Origin: JADFNB01 sp036397455
Lineage (GTDB): Bacteria; Gemmatimonadota; Gemmatimonadetes; Gemmatimonadales; GWC2-71-9
Assembly (NCBI GenBank): GCA_036397455.1
Contig: DASWIX010000062.1
Span: 1 to 64,000, forward strand
DNA: 64,000 nucleotides
Direction: 5' to 3'
In this document: piece after piece, positions 33,215 to 42,477 of the stretch
How positions within the stretch are numbered: position 1 is the stretch's first letter
Layout of the letters: each line of letters starts with the position of its first letter
Position numbers and translations under genes: made by a program
Notes under the pieces: generated by a model
Database searches by the model: none
What the model saw: the letters and a program-made list of their open reading frames with translations, nothing else
What the model was told of the DNA's origin: nothing

Positions 33215-36100
33215 ATGTCAACCGGCCTTTCTCCCGAATCGCGCGGTGTGTTAGCGCTGCCCGAAGGCTTCGACGGGCTCGTCGAGAGCCTGGGTGACCG
33301 CTACGTGCTCCATTCGGAGATCGGGCGTGGTGGGATGGCGGTTGTCCTGCGGGCACATGACACGCGGCACGGGCGCGACGTTGCCGTCAAGGTCATGAAG
33401 CCTGAACTCGCGCAGGCCGTCGGCGCCGATCGGTTCCTGCGCGAGATCCAGATCGAAGCGCGCCTGCAGCACCCTCACATCATCCCGCTGCATGACTCGG
33501 GGAGGGCCGGCGGGCTGCCGTACTACGTCATGCCCTTGGTGGAGGGGGAGTCACTCAGAGACCGCGTCCACCGCGAGGGGCAACTCCCGGTCGAGGATGC
33601 ACTCGCAATCGTGCGGGACGTGGGGGAGGCGCTGAGCTACGCCCACAGTCTCGGCTTCGTACACCGCGATATCAAGCCGGAGAACATCCTGCTCTCCGCA
33701 GGTCACGCGTTGCTCGCCGACTTCGGGATCGCCAGGGCCGTCTGCGAAGCCGGCGGGAGTAAGCTCACGGGAACCGGATTCGCGGTTGGCACGCCGGCAT
33801 ACATGAGCCCGGAGCAGGCCGGCGGCGACGAGCGGGTCGATGGGCGCAGCGACATTTACGCACTGGGCTGCGTGCTCTACGAGATGCTCGTGGGCGAACC
33901 ACCGTTCGGGGGCCGGACTCCGCAGGCCGTCATCGCCCGGCATCTGCAGGAGCGGCCGCCCTCGATCGAGGTCGTGCGGCCTAACGCGCCACCGCACATC
34001 ATCCGCGCGATCGAACGTGCCTTGGCCAAGGTCCCGGCTGACCGGTTCCGGACCGTCTCTGAGTTTCTGTCGGCTCTCGTCGACACGACGCCGGTCGCGG
34101 CACCGCCCCGGCGCGTGACGGTCTCGGTTCGCCAGGCGACGGCCGGTGTGATTGGGGTCGTCGCGGTCGGGGTGGCCTTCTACCTATGGAGTAGGCCGGA
34201 CCCGCCGCCACTGGACGACGGCAAGGTCGTGGTGTTCCCGCTCGCGGAGCGCAACCTGGATGGGGCGAGCGCGGGGGAGGGCGAGTTGGTGGCGCTGGCG
34301 ATCGGCGCCGCATTCGACCATACCGAGCCCTTGCGCTGGATCTACGGATGGCAACGCCTCGACGCGGATGAGCGGCTCGACCAGCGTGGGATCGCTCCAA
34401 CGCGCGCGCGCGCCATTGCCCGGGCCGAGGGCGCGCGCTACTACCTCGCAGGTGCGGTGGCGCGGCTCCCGGCCTCGAACATGGTGACGGTCTGGTTGCA
34501 CGACGTGGAAGGTGACTCCATCCTCGCGCAGGAAACCGCAACCGCCGCGATAGGAGGACCGCTGTATCAGCTCGGGCTGGATGCGGTTCGTCGTGTGTTA
34601 CCGGCGCTGGTGGACCCCGGCCGCACGCCCATCGACCTGCGGCCCCTGAGCGAGCCGTCACACCGTGCGTTCGCGCTCTGGCTCCAGGGTGAGCGGCTCT
34701 ACCGGGAGTCGCGCTTCGACAACGCGCGCGATCTCTACCGGCGGGCACTCGAGGCCGACTCGTCGCTCGCGTTCGCCGCCATCAAGGGAGCTCAGGCGGC
34801 GAGTTGGCGCAATCAGCACGACGAAGCGCTGGCGTTCGTCCGCGCGGCGCTGGCGCGTGACTCGGTCCTGCCGCGTCGGTTCGCGCTGTTCGCACGCGGC
34901 TTGGACGCGTACCTCACCGGACGTGCCGACGATGCCGTGACCATCCTGCGTGAATTGGTCGACAGCCGCCCGTGGTCCGAGGCCGTAATGGCGCTCGGCG
35001 AGGTCTACTACCACCTTCTGCCCAATGTCCCGCAACTCGATTCCCTCGCCAGATCTTCGTTCGAAGGGGCCGCGCGGGACAGCGGGTTCCTCCCACCGCT
35101 CTTTCATCTGGCCGAGATCGCGATTCGCGACGGCGATCGCCGTACTGCCGAGCGCCGGCTCGATCGGTTTCGACGGTTCGATCCGGAGCCCCAGCTGGTT
35201 CGGCAGCTCGAGTGGATGTTGACCTGCGTCCAGAACGGCGTGTCCAACGTCGATTGGGATGCCGCGGTTTTGCAAGACCGTTCCGCGGTGTTGTTCGCCG
35301 GCAAGTCGCTGTCCGCGGGCGCGCGACAGCCGGACTGCGCCGCCGCGGCCTTCCGCGCGTTGCTGCGGTCCCCGGCCGCGGACCCGGGTGAGCGCTGGGG
35401 CGCGTTGGTCGGATGGCAGAGCCTGCTCGTTGCGCTCAGGCGAGATGACGAAGCCGCCGCGCTTCTGGACTCGACCGTCGCGGCCGGCACCTCGCAGGCG
35501 ATGTCATTCTACGTGCTCAATACGCTCGCGGGCGCGAAGATGGGGAACAAGGCGGCCGAGTTGGAAACGATGGTTCGCCAAGCCTACGGTGCCGACTACG
35601 CCGGATTGAGCCCACAGGCCACGTGGCTCATGGGCCTTTGGCTCGCGCGGAGTGGACTGACCGAGCGGCTCGGGGGTGTTGTCACTCAACTGGAGCGCAG
35701 AGCGGAGGACAGCAACGAGCGGCACACGCGCCTCTACGCGGAGGCAGCACGCGCGCACTGGACGCTTTCCCAAGATGACACGGCCGCGGCACTGAGTCGG
35801 TTCGAAGCTCTCCGAGCTACCGCGCGCAGGGATTCGCTTTCCTGGGACCTGGGCGAGCCGCTCGCCGTCGAGCGACTCCGCTTGAGCGAACTCCTCTTTG
35901 CAACGGGCGACTTCGCCGGCGCGCACGACGTGGCGACCGCCTTCGATCATCCCGAACCGGCGGCCTTCATCGAGTTCGTGCCGCTGAGTCTCGCGGTTCG
36001 CTACCGCGCCGCGCACCACATGGGCCGTAGCGAGCTGGCCTCCGACTATCGTGACCGGCTCCGCCTGCTAGGGCGGGAGGATCTTCTCGACCGGAGGTGA
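33215..36100 (+). CDS. receptor Ser/Thr kinase with TPR ectodomain
   Basis: 961 residues. Kinase domain ~28-290: G-loop GRGGMAVV, Lys59, Glu77, HRDIKPEN (150-157), DFG (169-171), activation loop GTPAYMSPEQAG; all catalytic residues present. Membrane helix ~308-325. The outer part begins with a TolB-like segment (VVVFPLAERNL) and continues with TPR-like helices (RLYRESRFDNARDLYRRALE) to the end. Closely similar in build to the kinase at 11936-14746. The GTG/ATG choice at 33215 leaves 4 nt after the RCC1 stop. Likely senses or partners the two envelope proteins encoded before it. Confidence 0.93.
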   Translation: MSTGLSPESRGVLALPEGFDGLVESLGDRYVLHSEIGRGGMAVVLRAHDTRHGRDVAVKVMKPELAQAVGADRFLREIQIEARLQHPHIIPLHDSGRAGGLPYYVMPLVEGESLRDRVHREGQLPVEDALAIVRDVGEALSYAHSLGFVHRDIKPENILLSAGHALLADFGIARAVCEAGGSKLTGTGFAVGTPAYMSPEQAGGDERVDGRSDIYALGCVLYEMLVGEPPFGGRTPQAVIARHLQERPPSIEVVRPNAPPHIIRAIERALAKVPADRFRTVSEFLSALVDTTPVAAPPRRVTVSVRQATAGVIGVVAVGVAFYLWSRPDPPPLDDGKVVVFPLAERNLDGASAGEGELVALAIGAAFDHTEPLRWIYGWQRLDADERLDQRGIAPTRARAIARAEGARYYLAGAVARLPASNMVTVWLHDVEGDSILAQETATAAIGGPLYQLGLDAVRRVLPALVDPGRTPIDLRPLSEPSHRAFALWLQGERLYRESRFDNARDLYRRALEADSSLAFAAIKGAQAASWRNQHDEALAFVRAALARDSVLPRRFALFARGLDAYLTGRADDAVTILRELVDSRPWSEAVMALGEVYYHLLPNVPQLDSLARSSFEGAARDSGFLPPLFHLAEIAIRDGDRRTAERRLDRFRRFDPEPQLVRQLEWMLTCVQNGVSNVDWDAAVLQDRSAVLFAGKSLSAGARQPDCAAAAFRALLRSPAADPGERWGALVGWQSLLVALRRDDEAAALLDSTVAAGTSQAMSFYVLNTLAGAKMGNKAAELETMVRQAYGADYAGLSPQATWLMGLWLARSGLTERLGGVVTQLERRAEDSNERHTRLYAEAARAHWTLSQDDTAAALSRFEALRATARRDSLSWDLGEPLAVERLRLSELLFATGDFAGAHDVATAFDHPEPAAFIEFVPLSLAVRYRAAHHMGRSELASDYRDRLRLLGREDLLDRR

Positions 36101-36125
36101 GGGCCTCCGAGAAAGTGAGGGCTAG

Positions 36126-36383
36126 ATGGCATCGCAGCAAACCAACACCATCCTCGCCGTCTCTGCGCTTGTGCTGGCGCTTGTGGCGGTGGTGGTGTCG
36201 TTCGTGATTCTCGGCTGGTCTCGTGGCAGGCTCCAGGACTGGCAGTTGCAGATGGCGACGGCGGTCTGCGACATCGAAATCGACCGGTCGCAACCCACGC
36301 CGAATCGAATCTGCCCGCCCGGGACGGGTTCGCCGGGTGATCCCGGCACCACGCCGCCCCCACCGCCCCCGTTTGGCGGGTAG
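36126..36383 (+). CDS. small single-helix membrane protein
   Basis: 85 residues: one membrane helix (~9-30, TILAVSALVLALVAVVVSFV), a short basic stretch, a mixed segment with two Cys (AVCDIEIDR, NRICPPG) and a Pro/Gly tail (TTPPPPPPFGG). GAGGG precedes the ATG. No family recognised. It starts 25 nt after the kinase stop and is probably the fourth gene of the unit; a regulatory peptide for the kinase is one possibility, but unproven. Confidence 0.7.
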   Translation: MASQQTNTILAVSALVLALVAVVVSFVILGWSRGRLQDWQLQMATAVCDIEIDRSQPTPNRICPPGTGSPGDPGTTPPPPPPFGG

Positions 36384-36387
36384 TCGG

Positions 36388-37221
36388 TCAGCCGCGTGCT
36401 TGAAGCCGGCGCGTGAAATCGCGTCCACGGGCAGGACGCTCCTCGGGTCGCTTCGCCAACGCCGCGTAGATCGCCGCCTCGACGTGCTCGGGCACGTCGG
36501 GGCGGACTACCCGGATCGCCGGCGGGCGTTCCTTCGTGATCCGGCTGAGTACCGCCTGTACAGTTGGTCCGGTGAACGGCGGCTGCCCCACCAGCATTTC
36601 GTAGAGAACCGACGCGAGCGAATAGATATCGGCGCGACCGTCGATCTCCTTGTCGTGTTGTGCCTGCTCCGGACTCATGTACTGCGGTGTCCCGATGATC
36701 AGCCCGCTCGACGACAACGAGTCCCCCCCTGCCGACGCGATCGCCCGCGCGATCCCGAAGTCGCAGACCATGACCCGGTTGCCGTCGAACAGGATGTTCC
36801 CCGGCTTGACGTCACGATGCAGCACGTTGTGCTCGTGCGCGTAATCGAGCGCCGCGGCCACCTGGCGCGTGATCTCCAGGGCGTCGTCCAACGGCAGTTG
36901 CGGCGCGTCCGCCAGTCTTCCCTCGAGGTCGCCTGTGGCGTAGGGCGTGACGTAGTAGAGGAGGGAACCGGCTTCGTTCGATTCGATGAGCGGCAGGATG
37001 TTGGGGTGATCGAGCTGATGGAGGATCTCGATCTCGCGATGGAACCGCTCGCTCCCCATCGTCATCGCGAACTCGGGGCGCAGCACCTTGATCGCCACCT
37101 GTCGGTCGTCCTCGACCGCCCACGCGAGGAAGACCGTCGCCATCGCGCCGCGGCCGATCTTGTGCCCGACGCGGTAGCGCGCGTCCAGCGCCTCCTGCAG
37201 CTGCTCCACCGTCACCGCCAC
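36388..37221 (-). CDS. soluble Ser/Thr protein kinase
   Basis: 277 residues: a whole Hanks kinase with no membrane helix or sensor domain. Lys45, Glu63, HRDVKPGN (135-142), DFG (154-156) and GTPQYMSPEQAQ are all present. GTG start at 37221 is supported by GGGAG 6 nt upstream. It ends with an Arg-rich tail (GRDFTRRLQ). It faces the preceding kinase operon tail to tail, 4 nt apart, and follows the MFS gene on its own strand. Confidence 0.93.
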   Translation of the reverse strand: MAVTVEQLQEALDARYRVGHKIGRGAMATVFLAWAVEDDRQVAIKVLRPEFAMTMGSERFHREIEILHQLDHPNILPLIESNEAGSLLYYVTPYATGDLEGRLADAPQLPLDDALEITRQVAAALDYAHEHNVLHRDVKPGNILFDGNRVMVCDFGIARAIASAGGDSLSSSGLIIGTPQYMSPEQAQHDKEIDGRADIYSLASVLYEMLVGQPPFTGPTVQAVLSRITKERPPAIRVVRPDVPEHVEAAIYAALAKRPEERPARGRDFTRRLQARG

Positions 37222-37280
37222 GACCCGCTCCCGGTTGAGCCATCCCTACGTTACCCGCTGGGCTCGCATCAGGCCAGCGT

Positions 37281-38501
37281 TCAGGCGGTGGCCGTCTCCT
37301 CCAACTCGCGGCCCCGCGTTTCGGGCAGCAGCCAGAGCACGAGCCCCAGGGCCGCGACGGCAAACACGGCGGTCCCCGACACGGCCGCGCCCCAGCCGAT
37401 GGTCTCCGCCGCCGCCGCCACGATCACCGGCGCGACGATGTAGCCGATCCGGCCGAGCAGGTTGTTCGACCACGCGTACGCGTCGCCGCGCATCGCCGTG
37501 GGGAACAACTCCGTGGTGAAGGTATTGAGCACTGCCGGCAATGCGGCGACGCCGAAGATGGCCCCGGTGAGCGCCGCGGTGAGCGGCCAATAGCCATGCA
37601 GCTGATACGCGCCGAAGACGCAGCCCGCCAACACGAGGTAGATCAGCGCGGCCCCCGCTTTCCTCCCCCAGCCGTCGAGCAGCTTGCCGACCATGAACAC
37701 CAATGGGAGGCTGACGAGCGACGCAATCGCGATCGCCGACCCGACCTGCCCGTCCGTGAACCCACGCTCGGCCACGGCGAACTCCTTCCAGAACACGACA
37801 GCGTTCTGCGTGCACATGTACGTGAGTCCCCAGATCACCGCGAGCTGGAACACGCGGTTGCGGCGCGGCGATCGCAGCGTGTCGAACAGCTTCGCTCGCG
37901 TGGTCGCCGCGTGTTCCCGGTGCGCGGCGAAACGGCCGGTCTCCTTGAGGTTGCGGCGCGCGTACGCCAACACCAGCAACGGCAACACGCCGACGAAGTA
38001 GACCGACCGCCAGCCGAACGGCGTGACGAGCAGCAGCGGCACTACTGCGGCGCAGACGATGGAGCCCAGCGCGGTGCATGCCTGGATGATCCCGATCGCG
38101 AACCCGCGGCGGTCGGCGGGGAATTCCTCCGCCGCGATCACCATCGCCAATGCCCACTCGGCTATGAGGAATATCCGCGCGATGAGCTGAAAGGCCGCGA
38201 AATCGTACGGGCCCCGCGAGAGCCCGCTGAGAAACGTGAACGAGGCGTAACCGAGGATCGTGATCATCAGGACACGGCGGCGTCCCAGGCGATCGGCCAG
38301 CCGCACGAGACCGTATGCCGCGACGGTCCCGATGCCGATGACGGACACCAGCCAGCCACCCTGGGCTTCGGACAGCCCCATGTCGGCTCGGAGATTGGGG
38401 AGGATCTGGCTCAGGGCCATGAAGTCGTAACCTTCGAAGAAGGTCGCGACCGAGAGAAAGATGAACAGCCGCCGCTGATACGGCGACAGCGGCGGCGCCA
38501 C
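37281..38501 (-). CDS. MFS transporter, sugar/aromatic-acid type
   Basis: 406 residues, twelve membrane helices. The start FFEGYDFMALSQILPNLRAD and the loop LADRLGRRRVLM (DRxGRR) match the sugar/aromatic acid:H+ symporter branch; PETRGRELEE near the end is a classic sugar-porter tag. GTG start at 38501 directly abuts the TAA of the M28 gene (no gap), and no strong ribosome site is visible, so translation may be coupled. Substrate unknown. Confidence 0.85.
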   Translation of the reverse strand: MAPPLSPYQRRLFIFLSVATFFEGYDFMALSQILPNLRADMGLSEAQGGWLVSVIGIGTVAAYGLVRLADRLGRRRVLMITILGYASFTFLSGLSRGPYDFAAFQLIARIFLIAEWALAMVIAAEEFPADRRGFAIGIIQACTALGSIVCAAVVPLLLVTPFGWRSVYFVGVLPLLVLAYARRNLKETGRFAAHREHAATTRAKLFDTLRSPRRNRVFQLAVIWGLTYMCTQNAVVFWKEFAVAERGFTDGQVGSAIAIASLVSLPLVFMVGKLLDGWGRKAGAALIYLVLAGCVFGAYQLHGYWPLTAALTGAIFGVAALPAVLNTFTTELFPTAMRGDAYAWSNNLLGRIGYIVAPVIVAAAAETIGWGAAVSGTAVFAVAALGLVLWLLPETRGRELEETATA

Positions 38502-39914
38502 TTACGGTCTCATGATGCCCGAGGGGAACGCGACCGGGCTCTCGGTGCCGTTCCGCCCGACTGCCGCCACACCGAAGTAGTAGTTGTCGATCACAAGCCC
38601 GTCGAACACGTGGTCGGTGGCCAGCCCCATCCAACGGCTGTGGTCCCATGTGGGAGAATCCGTCAGACGCCAGTAGACGCGGTATCCGGCAAACGCCGTG
38701 GTGTCTGTGGGTGCCGACCAGGAAAGCCGGGCGTCGGCCCGCACGATCCCGCCGACGCGCACGTCGCCGGGCGCGGCCGGCGCCCAGGCCAATGACGCGA
38801 GCGTAGCCGCGTTGAGCGCCGTGAGCTTGCGGGCGTAGTCGAAGTCCACCCCCTCGAGCACGTCACCATACGCGATGCCGTCCTCGATCCGAATGTCCTG
38901 ATGCTGGCGGTCGTAATTCTCGTTGGTCTCCATGATCCGGACGGCCGGATACCCGCGGTTGGCGAACGGGGTGTGGTGGCCGCCGCGGCCGAACCGGTCG
39001 AGTCGGTACACCATGATGATGTCCAGATTCCGCACGTATTGATCGGCGATCCGGTCCACGTAGCGTGCCAGCTGGCGAGAGACGCCGTCGACGTCGCTGC
39101 CCACCGATCGCCTCGCGCCGATGGTCCGGGTGAACTGCTGCAACGCACCGAGCAGCACCTCCCGGTCGGCCGTGTCCGGGTCGAAATCGATGAGAATTGG
39201 CGGGTTCCCGTCCGAAAATACCCGTGCCGTCCCGTTATCGACGACGCCGTTGACCCCCTCGACATTCCCGATCATGTCATTGTTGAGCACCGCGGTGATG
39301 TCCCAGCCGCGTTCCGCCGCGACCCGCGCGACGGTCTGCCCGCCCCAGAGCCCTTGTTCTTCTCCCGCAAGGCCCAGGTACACGATCGATCCGTTGAACC
39401 GATAGTTGGTGAGGACGCGTGCCGCCTCGATCGTGCCGGCCATGCCGCTGGCGTTGTCGTTGGCGCCGGGGGCCGAATCGACCGCGTTACCGCCCTGTGT
39501 GATGCGGCTGTCGATGTCGCCGCTCATGATGACCATGCGATTGGGGTCGGTCGTGCCCCGTTGGATCGCGACCACGTTGACGATGTTGGTGGGCTCGTCG
39601 CGTCGCAGCCGCGAGGATCCGGCGGGGAACTCCTCGGACAGGTAGAACACCTCGAGACACCCCCCGCACGCCGCACTGATCCGATCGAACTCGGCCTTGA
39701 TCCAGCGCCGCGCGGCGCCGATTCCGCGTGTCGCGGACAGCGTGTCGGACATCGTATTCCGGGTACCGAAGCTCACGAGCTGCTCGATGTCCGCCCGGAT
39801 CCGGTCGGCCGATACCGCCGCCACGATTTCATGAATGCGCGGATCTTCCCGCTGCGGCGGTGCCTGTGCCAACAGCGGTGACGTGAGTACGGCGCTCAGA
39901 ATGATACTACGCAT
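38502..39914 (-). CDS. secreted M28 metallopeptidase with FN3 tail
   Basis: 470 residues from ATG at 39914; signal peptide RSIILSAVLTSPLLAQ. M28 two-zinc sites: DSAPGANDNASG (Asp), LAGEEQGLWG (Glu-Glu), NNDMIG (Asp) and RGGHHTPF (His). The first ligand, usually His in GHxDS, is replaced: MSGDIDSR. Residues ~385-465 form a fibronectin type III-like domain (WSAPTDTTAFAGYRVYWR). Probably an aminopeptidase. Followed immediately by the MFS gene, which may import the products. Confidence 0.88.
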   Translation of the reverse strand: MRSIILSAVLTSPLLAQAPPQREDPRIHEIVAAVSADRIRADIEQLVSFGTRNTMSDTLSATRGIGAARRWIKAEFDRISAACGGCLEVFYLSEEFPAGSSRLRRDEPTNIVNVVAIQRGTTDPNRMVIMSGDIDSRITQGGNAVDSAPGANDNASGMAGTIEAARVLTNYRFNGSIVYLGLAGEEQGLWGGQTVARVAAERGWDITAVLNNDMIGNVEGVNGVVDNGTARVFSDGNPPILIDFDPDTADREVLLGALQQFTRTIGARRSVGSDVDGVSRQLARYVDRIADQYVRNLDIIMVYRLDRFGRGGHHTPFANRGYPAVRIMETNENYDRQHQDIRIEDGIAYGDVLEGVDFDYARKLTALNAATLASLAWAPAAPGDVRVGGIVRADARLSWSAPTDTTAFAGYRVYWRLTDSPTWDHSRWMGLATDHVFDGLVIDNYYFGVAAVGRNGTESPVAFPSGIMRP

Positions 39915-39977
39915 GAGGTCTTCCCCCTGACCTGTCACCGCCCGCGACCGCCTTGGACCGTCTATGCCCGTCCAAGA

Positions 39978-40580
39978 CTACATCCCCGGCGGGACGCCCG
40001 CCTTGTATCGCACGTAGACCCACGAGATCGGGACGATCAGAATGCCCGCGGCCAGAATGGTCAGGGCGATCAGCACGCCACCGACGATCTGCGCCCGCTG
40101 GCTTTGCTCCGCGGCCTCGAACAGCGCGGAGTCTCGCCGACTGGCGAGGACGATCATCGCTTCACGTCCGGCAACGCCGAGGTCGAGCAAGTCACTTCCG
40201 GTCGGGCGCCGGAGATCCTGCATCACCGTGAGCACCAGGCTTTTGTCCGTCGAGTCCGCGAGCCCGTCACGCAGGGCGGCCAGTTCACCGCGCAGCGCCT
40301 CACCGATCGAGTCACGCAGCGTGCGCTGCGCCTCGAACTCGATCTCGCCGGTCGCCATCTGGCGCCAGACCTCGAGCGCCGCGGTGTACCGATTGAGGGT
40401 CCGAACCATGTGCTGGCCTTCACGGACCTGGGACGCGGCACGGCCCAATCCCACGACATGCAGCAGTCCAACGAGGATCGCGGCGATCAACGCCACAGCG
40501 GCGATGGTCAGCGCCACCCCGGGACGAATACCCTTGTAGTCCTGGAGTGCAATGGCAAGCGACGAGCGTGGCTGGGTCAT
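39978..40580 (-). CDS. two-helix membrane protein with sensor-like loop
   Basis: 200 residues: membrane helix ~26-48 (VALTIAAVALIAAILVGLL), a ~110-residue helical periplasmic part, and a second helix ~165-188 (IVGGVLIALTILAAGILIV), ending 12 residues later. The layout matches the ligand-binding four-helix module of chemoreceptors (4HB_MCP/CHASE3) but the signalling domain is absent. ATG at 40580 is preferred because GAGGG stands ~8 nt upstream; an ATG at 40595 is also possible. Function unknown. Confidence 0.62.
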   Translation of the reverse strand: MTQPRSSLAIALQDYKGIRPGVALTIAAVALIAAILVGLLHVVGLGRAASQVREGQHMVRTLNRYTAALEVWRQMATGEIEFEAQRTLRDSIGEALRGELAALRDGLADSTDKSLVLTVMQDLRRPTGSDLLDLGVAGREAMIVLASRRDSALFEAAEQSQRAQIVGGVLIALTILAAGILIVPISWVYVRYKAGVPPGM

Positions 40581-40638
40581 CGTGTCGGCCCTCATGAGCG
40601 GAATGGTTGGCGCAGGCAACGCTATCCGCTGCGCGAGA

Positions 40639-40666
40639 TTGACGCAAGCCCGACCGCTGGTATTTT
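40639..40666 (+). promoter_or_regulatory. promoter of SnoaL-like lipoprotein gene
   Basis: TTGACG (40639-40644), 16-nt spacer, TATTTT (40661-40666), about 40 nt before the ATG at 40707. Confidence 0.5.
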
Positions 40667-40706
40667 TCGATTCGTAGTTCGTCGACCATCGATGGAGGGA
40701 GTGGCC

Positions 40707-41180
40707 ATGGTGCGTAGCGTATTGCTGGTAGGTCTGCTCGGGTTCTTGGTGGCCTGTACCCCGCAGCTTTCCCGGCAGGATCGCGCCGTTCTCGAACAGG
40801 TCATGAACGAGCGGGTCGCGGGCTGGGAACGAGCGATGAGCAACCGCGACCAGAACGAGATCGCGTCGTTCTATCACCAGGTGCAGGGCGTTTCGCTTGC
40901 GTGGCCGAATGGACGCCGCACGCAGGGCTGGGACGATGCCACCCTGGCCATCGGCGATTTTTTCCGCGGCGTCGCGCGACTGAATTTCTCCCTGCAAGAC
41001 ACGAACGTCGAAATCCTGTCGGCCGGTGCCTGCGTCGCGACCTTCCGGTTCTCGGCCGATGTCGTCCTCTCGAGTACCGACCGGGACATCTACACGGGTC
41101 AGGGCACGATCGTCTGGACCACCGACGAAGCCGGGGAGTGGCGCATTCACACCGCCCAACTGTCGCGTAGCCCGTCGTAG
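40707..41180 (+). CDS. SnoaL/DUF4440-like lipoprotein
   Basis: 157 residues with lipobox LLGFLVAC (Cys16) and an NTF2-like body: VMNERVAGWERAMSNRDQNEIASFY, then the sheet VEILSAGACVATFRFSADVV and GTIVWTTDEAGEWRIHTAQLS. GGAGGGA supports ATG 40707 over the in-frame ATG at 40692. Similar folds include ketosteroid isomerase relatives; no active site assigned. Divergent from the two-helix membrane protein. Confidence 0.78.
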   Translation: MVRSVLLVGLLGFLVACTPQLSRQDRAVLEQVMNERVAGWERAMSNRDQNEIASFYHQVQGVSLAWPNGRRTQGWDDATLAIGDFFRGVARLNFSLQDTNVEILSAGACVATFRFSADVVLSSTDRDIYTGQGTIVWTTDEAGEWRIHTAQLSRSPS

Positions 41181-41228
41181 ACCGCCGCCGCCGCGCGCAC
41201 GCGGCGATGGGTGAACGTGATACGGCCT

Positions 41229-41257
41229 TGTGCGAAATCACAGGGCGCTTTATTGTA
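41229..41257 (+). promoter_or_regulatory. promoter of TPR protein gene
   Basis: TTGTGC (41229-41234), 17-nt spacer, TATTGT (41252-41257), about 27 nt before the ATG at 41284. Confidence 0.45.
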
Positions 41258-41283
41258 GCGAAACCTCCACCGGAGCCCGGCGA

Positions 41284-42396
41284 ATGTCGGACGCCTTCCT
41301 CAGTTCAGAGGAATTTGCGGACGAGGCACATCAGCTCTACAACCAAGGTTTGTATGACGACGCGATCGAGCTGTTGCGTCGTGGAGTCGACGTGTATCCA
41401 TTTGCCGCCGAACTGCACGTGGGTATAGCCTATGCGCAGTTGGCGCGCGAGCAGTTCGCGTGGGCGCGCCGAAGCTTCGAGCGTGTGCTCGAACTGGATC
41501 CCGAGCACGAGGACGCGCTCGTCGGGTATGGCGAAACGCTCCTGAAGTTCGGTGAGCATGCCCGTGCCGTCGAGTGTTTCGAGACGATGCTGGTACTCGG
41601 GTATCGCGAAGACCACGACCTCGTGTTGCAGGCCGGCCGGGCCTTGTTCCGGGAAGGGGCCGTGGAGGCGGCACGCCGATTTTTCACGGTGGCGGCTGAG
41701 TCCCACCCCGATTCATCCGAAGCGGCGGCCTGTCGCGGCTACGCCGACCACCGATTGGGTGATGAGGCCGCGGCCATCCGCTGGCTTCGCCACGCATTGG
41801 AGCTCGACGAGAGCCATGTCGAAGCGCGGATCTATCTCGGCAATCTCCTGTACGACCGCGGCGAGTTCGAAGCGGCGCTGTTCCACTTCGCGCGGACCGA
41901 GCCCGACGACCATGTCGATGAGCTGGCGGTCTGGCGCCTGATCGAACTGAAGAAGTCGATCTACCACGTGTCGCCGAAGGACGTGGAGATCGGCCCGTGG
42001 GCCGAGCGCCTGGTTCAGCTGGCGTCCGGGGCTGACGCGATCGACGTCCTGCTGGACGAAATCGAAGCCACGCAGCCCGACGGCACGATCCGCGACCCGC
42101 TGCAACTCGAACTCTTTTCCACGCTGCTGATGGACCTCGAGGGGATGCATCGGACCTCGACGGGATCCCACCGGATTACGACGCGCGGGGGCCTGAGCTA
42201 CATCGGTACGTGGGAGGAGATCGTGCTCCAAATGCAGCGCGACGATCCGCTATGGGCCGACCTGACCACCGCCGGCTACATGGAACATGTCGCCCGGCGT
42301 AGCGTTGCGGAGACCGGCGTGATGATTCCCTCCAACGATGCGGAGGCGTTCGTCCTCGGCAGTGCGGCCGCGGGACTGCTGAGCATCGTCCGGTAG
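41284..42396 (+). CDS. TPR-repeat protein
   Basis: 370 residues from ATG at 41284. Residues ~12-215 are consecutive TPR repeats (HQLYNQGLYDDAIELLRRGV, ARRSFERVLELDPEHEDALV, AARRFFTVAAESHPDSSEA, AIRWLRHALELDESHVEARI). The last ~150 residues have no repeat and contain RITTRGGLSYIGTWEEIVLQ. No signal peptide, so probably cytoplasmic. A scaffold role is likely but the partner is unknown. Precedes the M16 gene by 81 nt on the same strand. Confidence 0.85.
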   Translation: MSDAFLSSEEFADEAHQLYNQGLYDDAIELLRRGVDVYPFAAELHVGIAYAQLAREQFAWARRSFERVLELDPEHEDALVGYGETLLKFGEHARAVECFETMLVLGYREDHDLVLQAGRALFREGAVEAARRFFTVAAESHPDSSEAAACRGYADHRLGDEAAAIRWLRHALELDESHVEARIYLGNLLYDRGEFEAALFHFARTEPDDHVDELAVWRLIELKKSIYHVSPKDVEIGPWAERLVQLASGADAIDVLLDEIEATQPDGTIRDPLQLELFSTLLMDLEGMHRTSTGSHRITTRGGLSYIGTWEEIVLQMQRDDPLWADLTTAGYMEHVARRSVAETGVMIPSNDAEAFVLGSAAAGLLSIVR

Positions 42397-42477
42397 GACC
42401 GCGCAACGCGGCTCCCGCGCCGCGCCGATGGCGTCGTTAGATTACCCACCTGCCGACCGTCACCTTTCCCTGACAGA

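Noticed and set aside
30191..36383. phage defence island
   Set aside because: Kinase plus protease recalls some defence systems, but the proteins are envelope-anchored and no nuclease, helicase or mobile element is present.
37246..38649. 467-codon minus-strand frame alongside the MFS gene
   Set aside because: Low-complexity Arg/Gly shadow of the MFS frame, which has twelve membrane helices and sugar-porter motifs.
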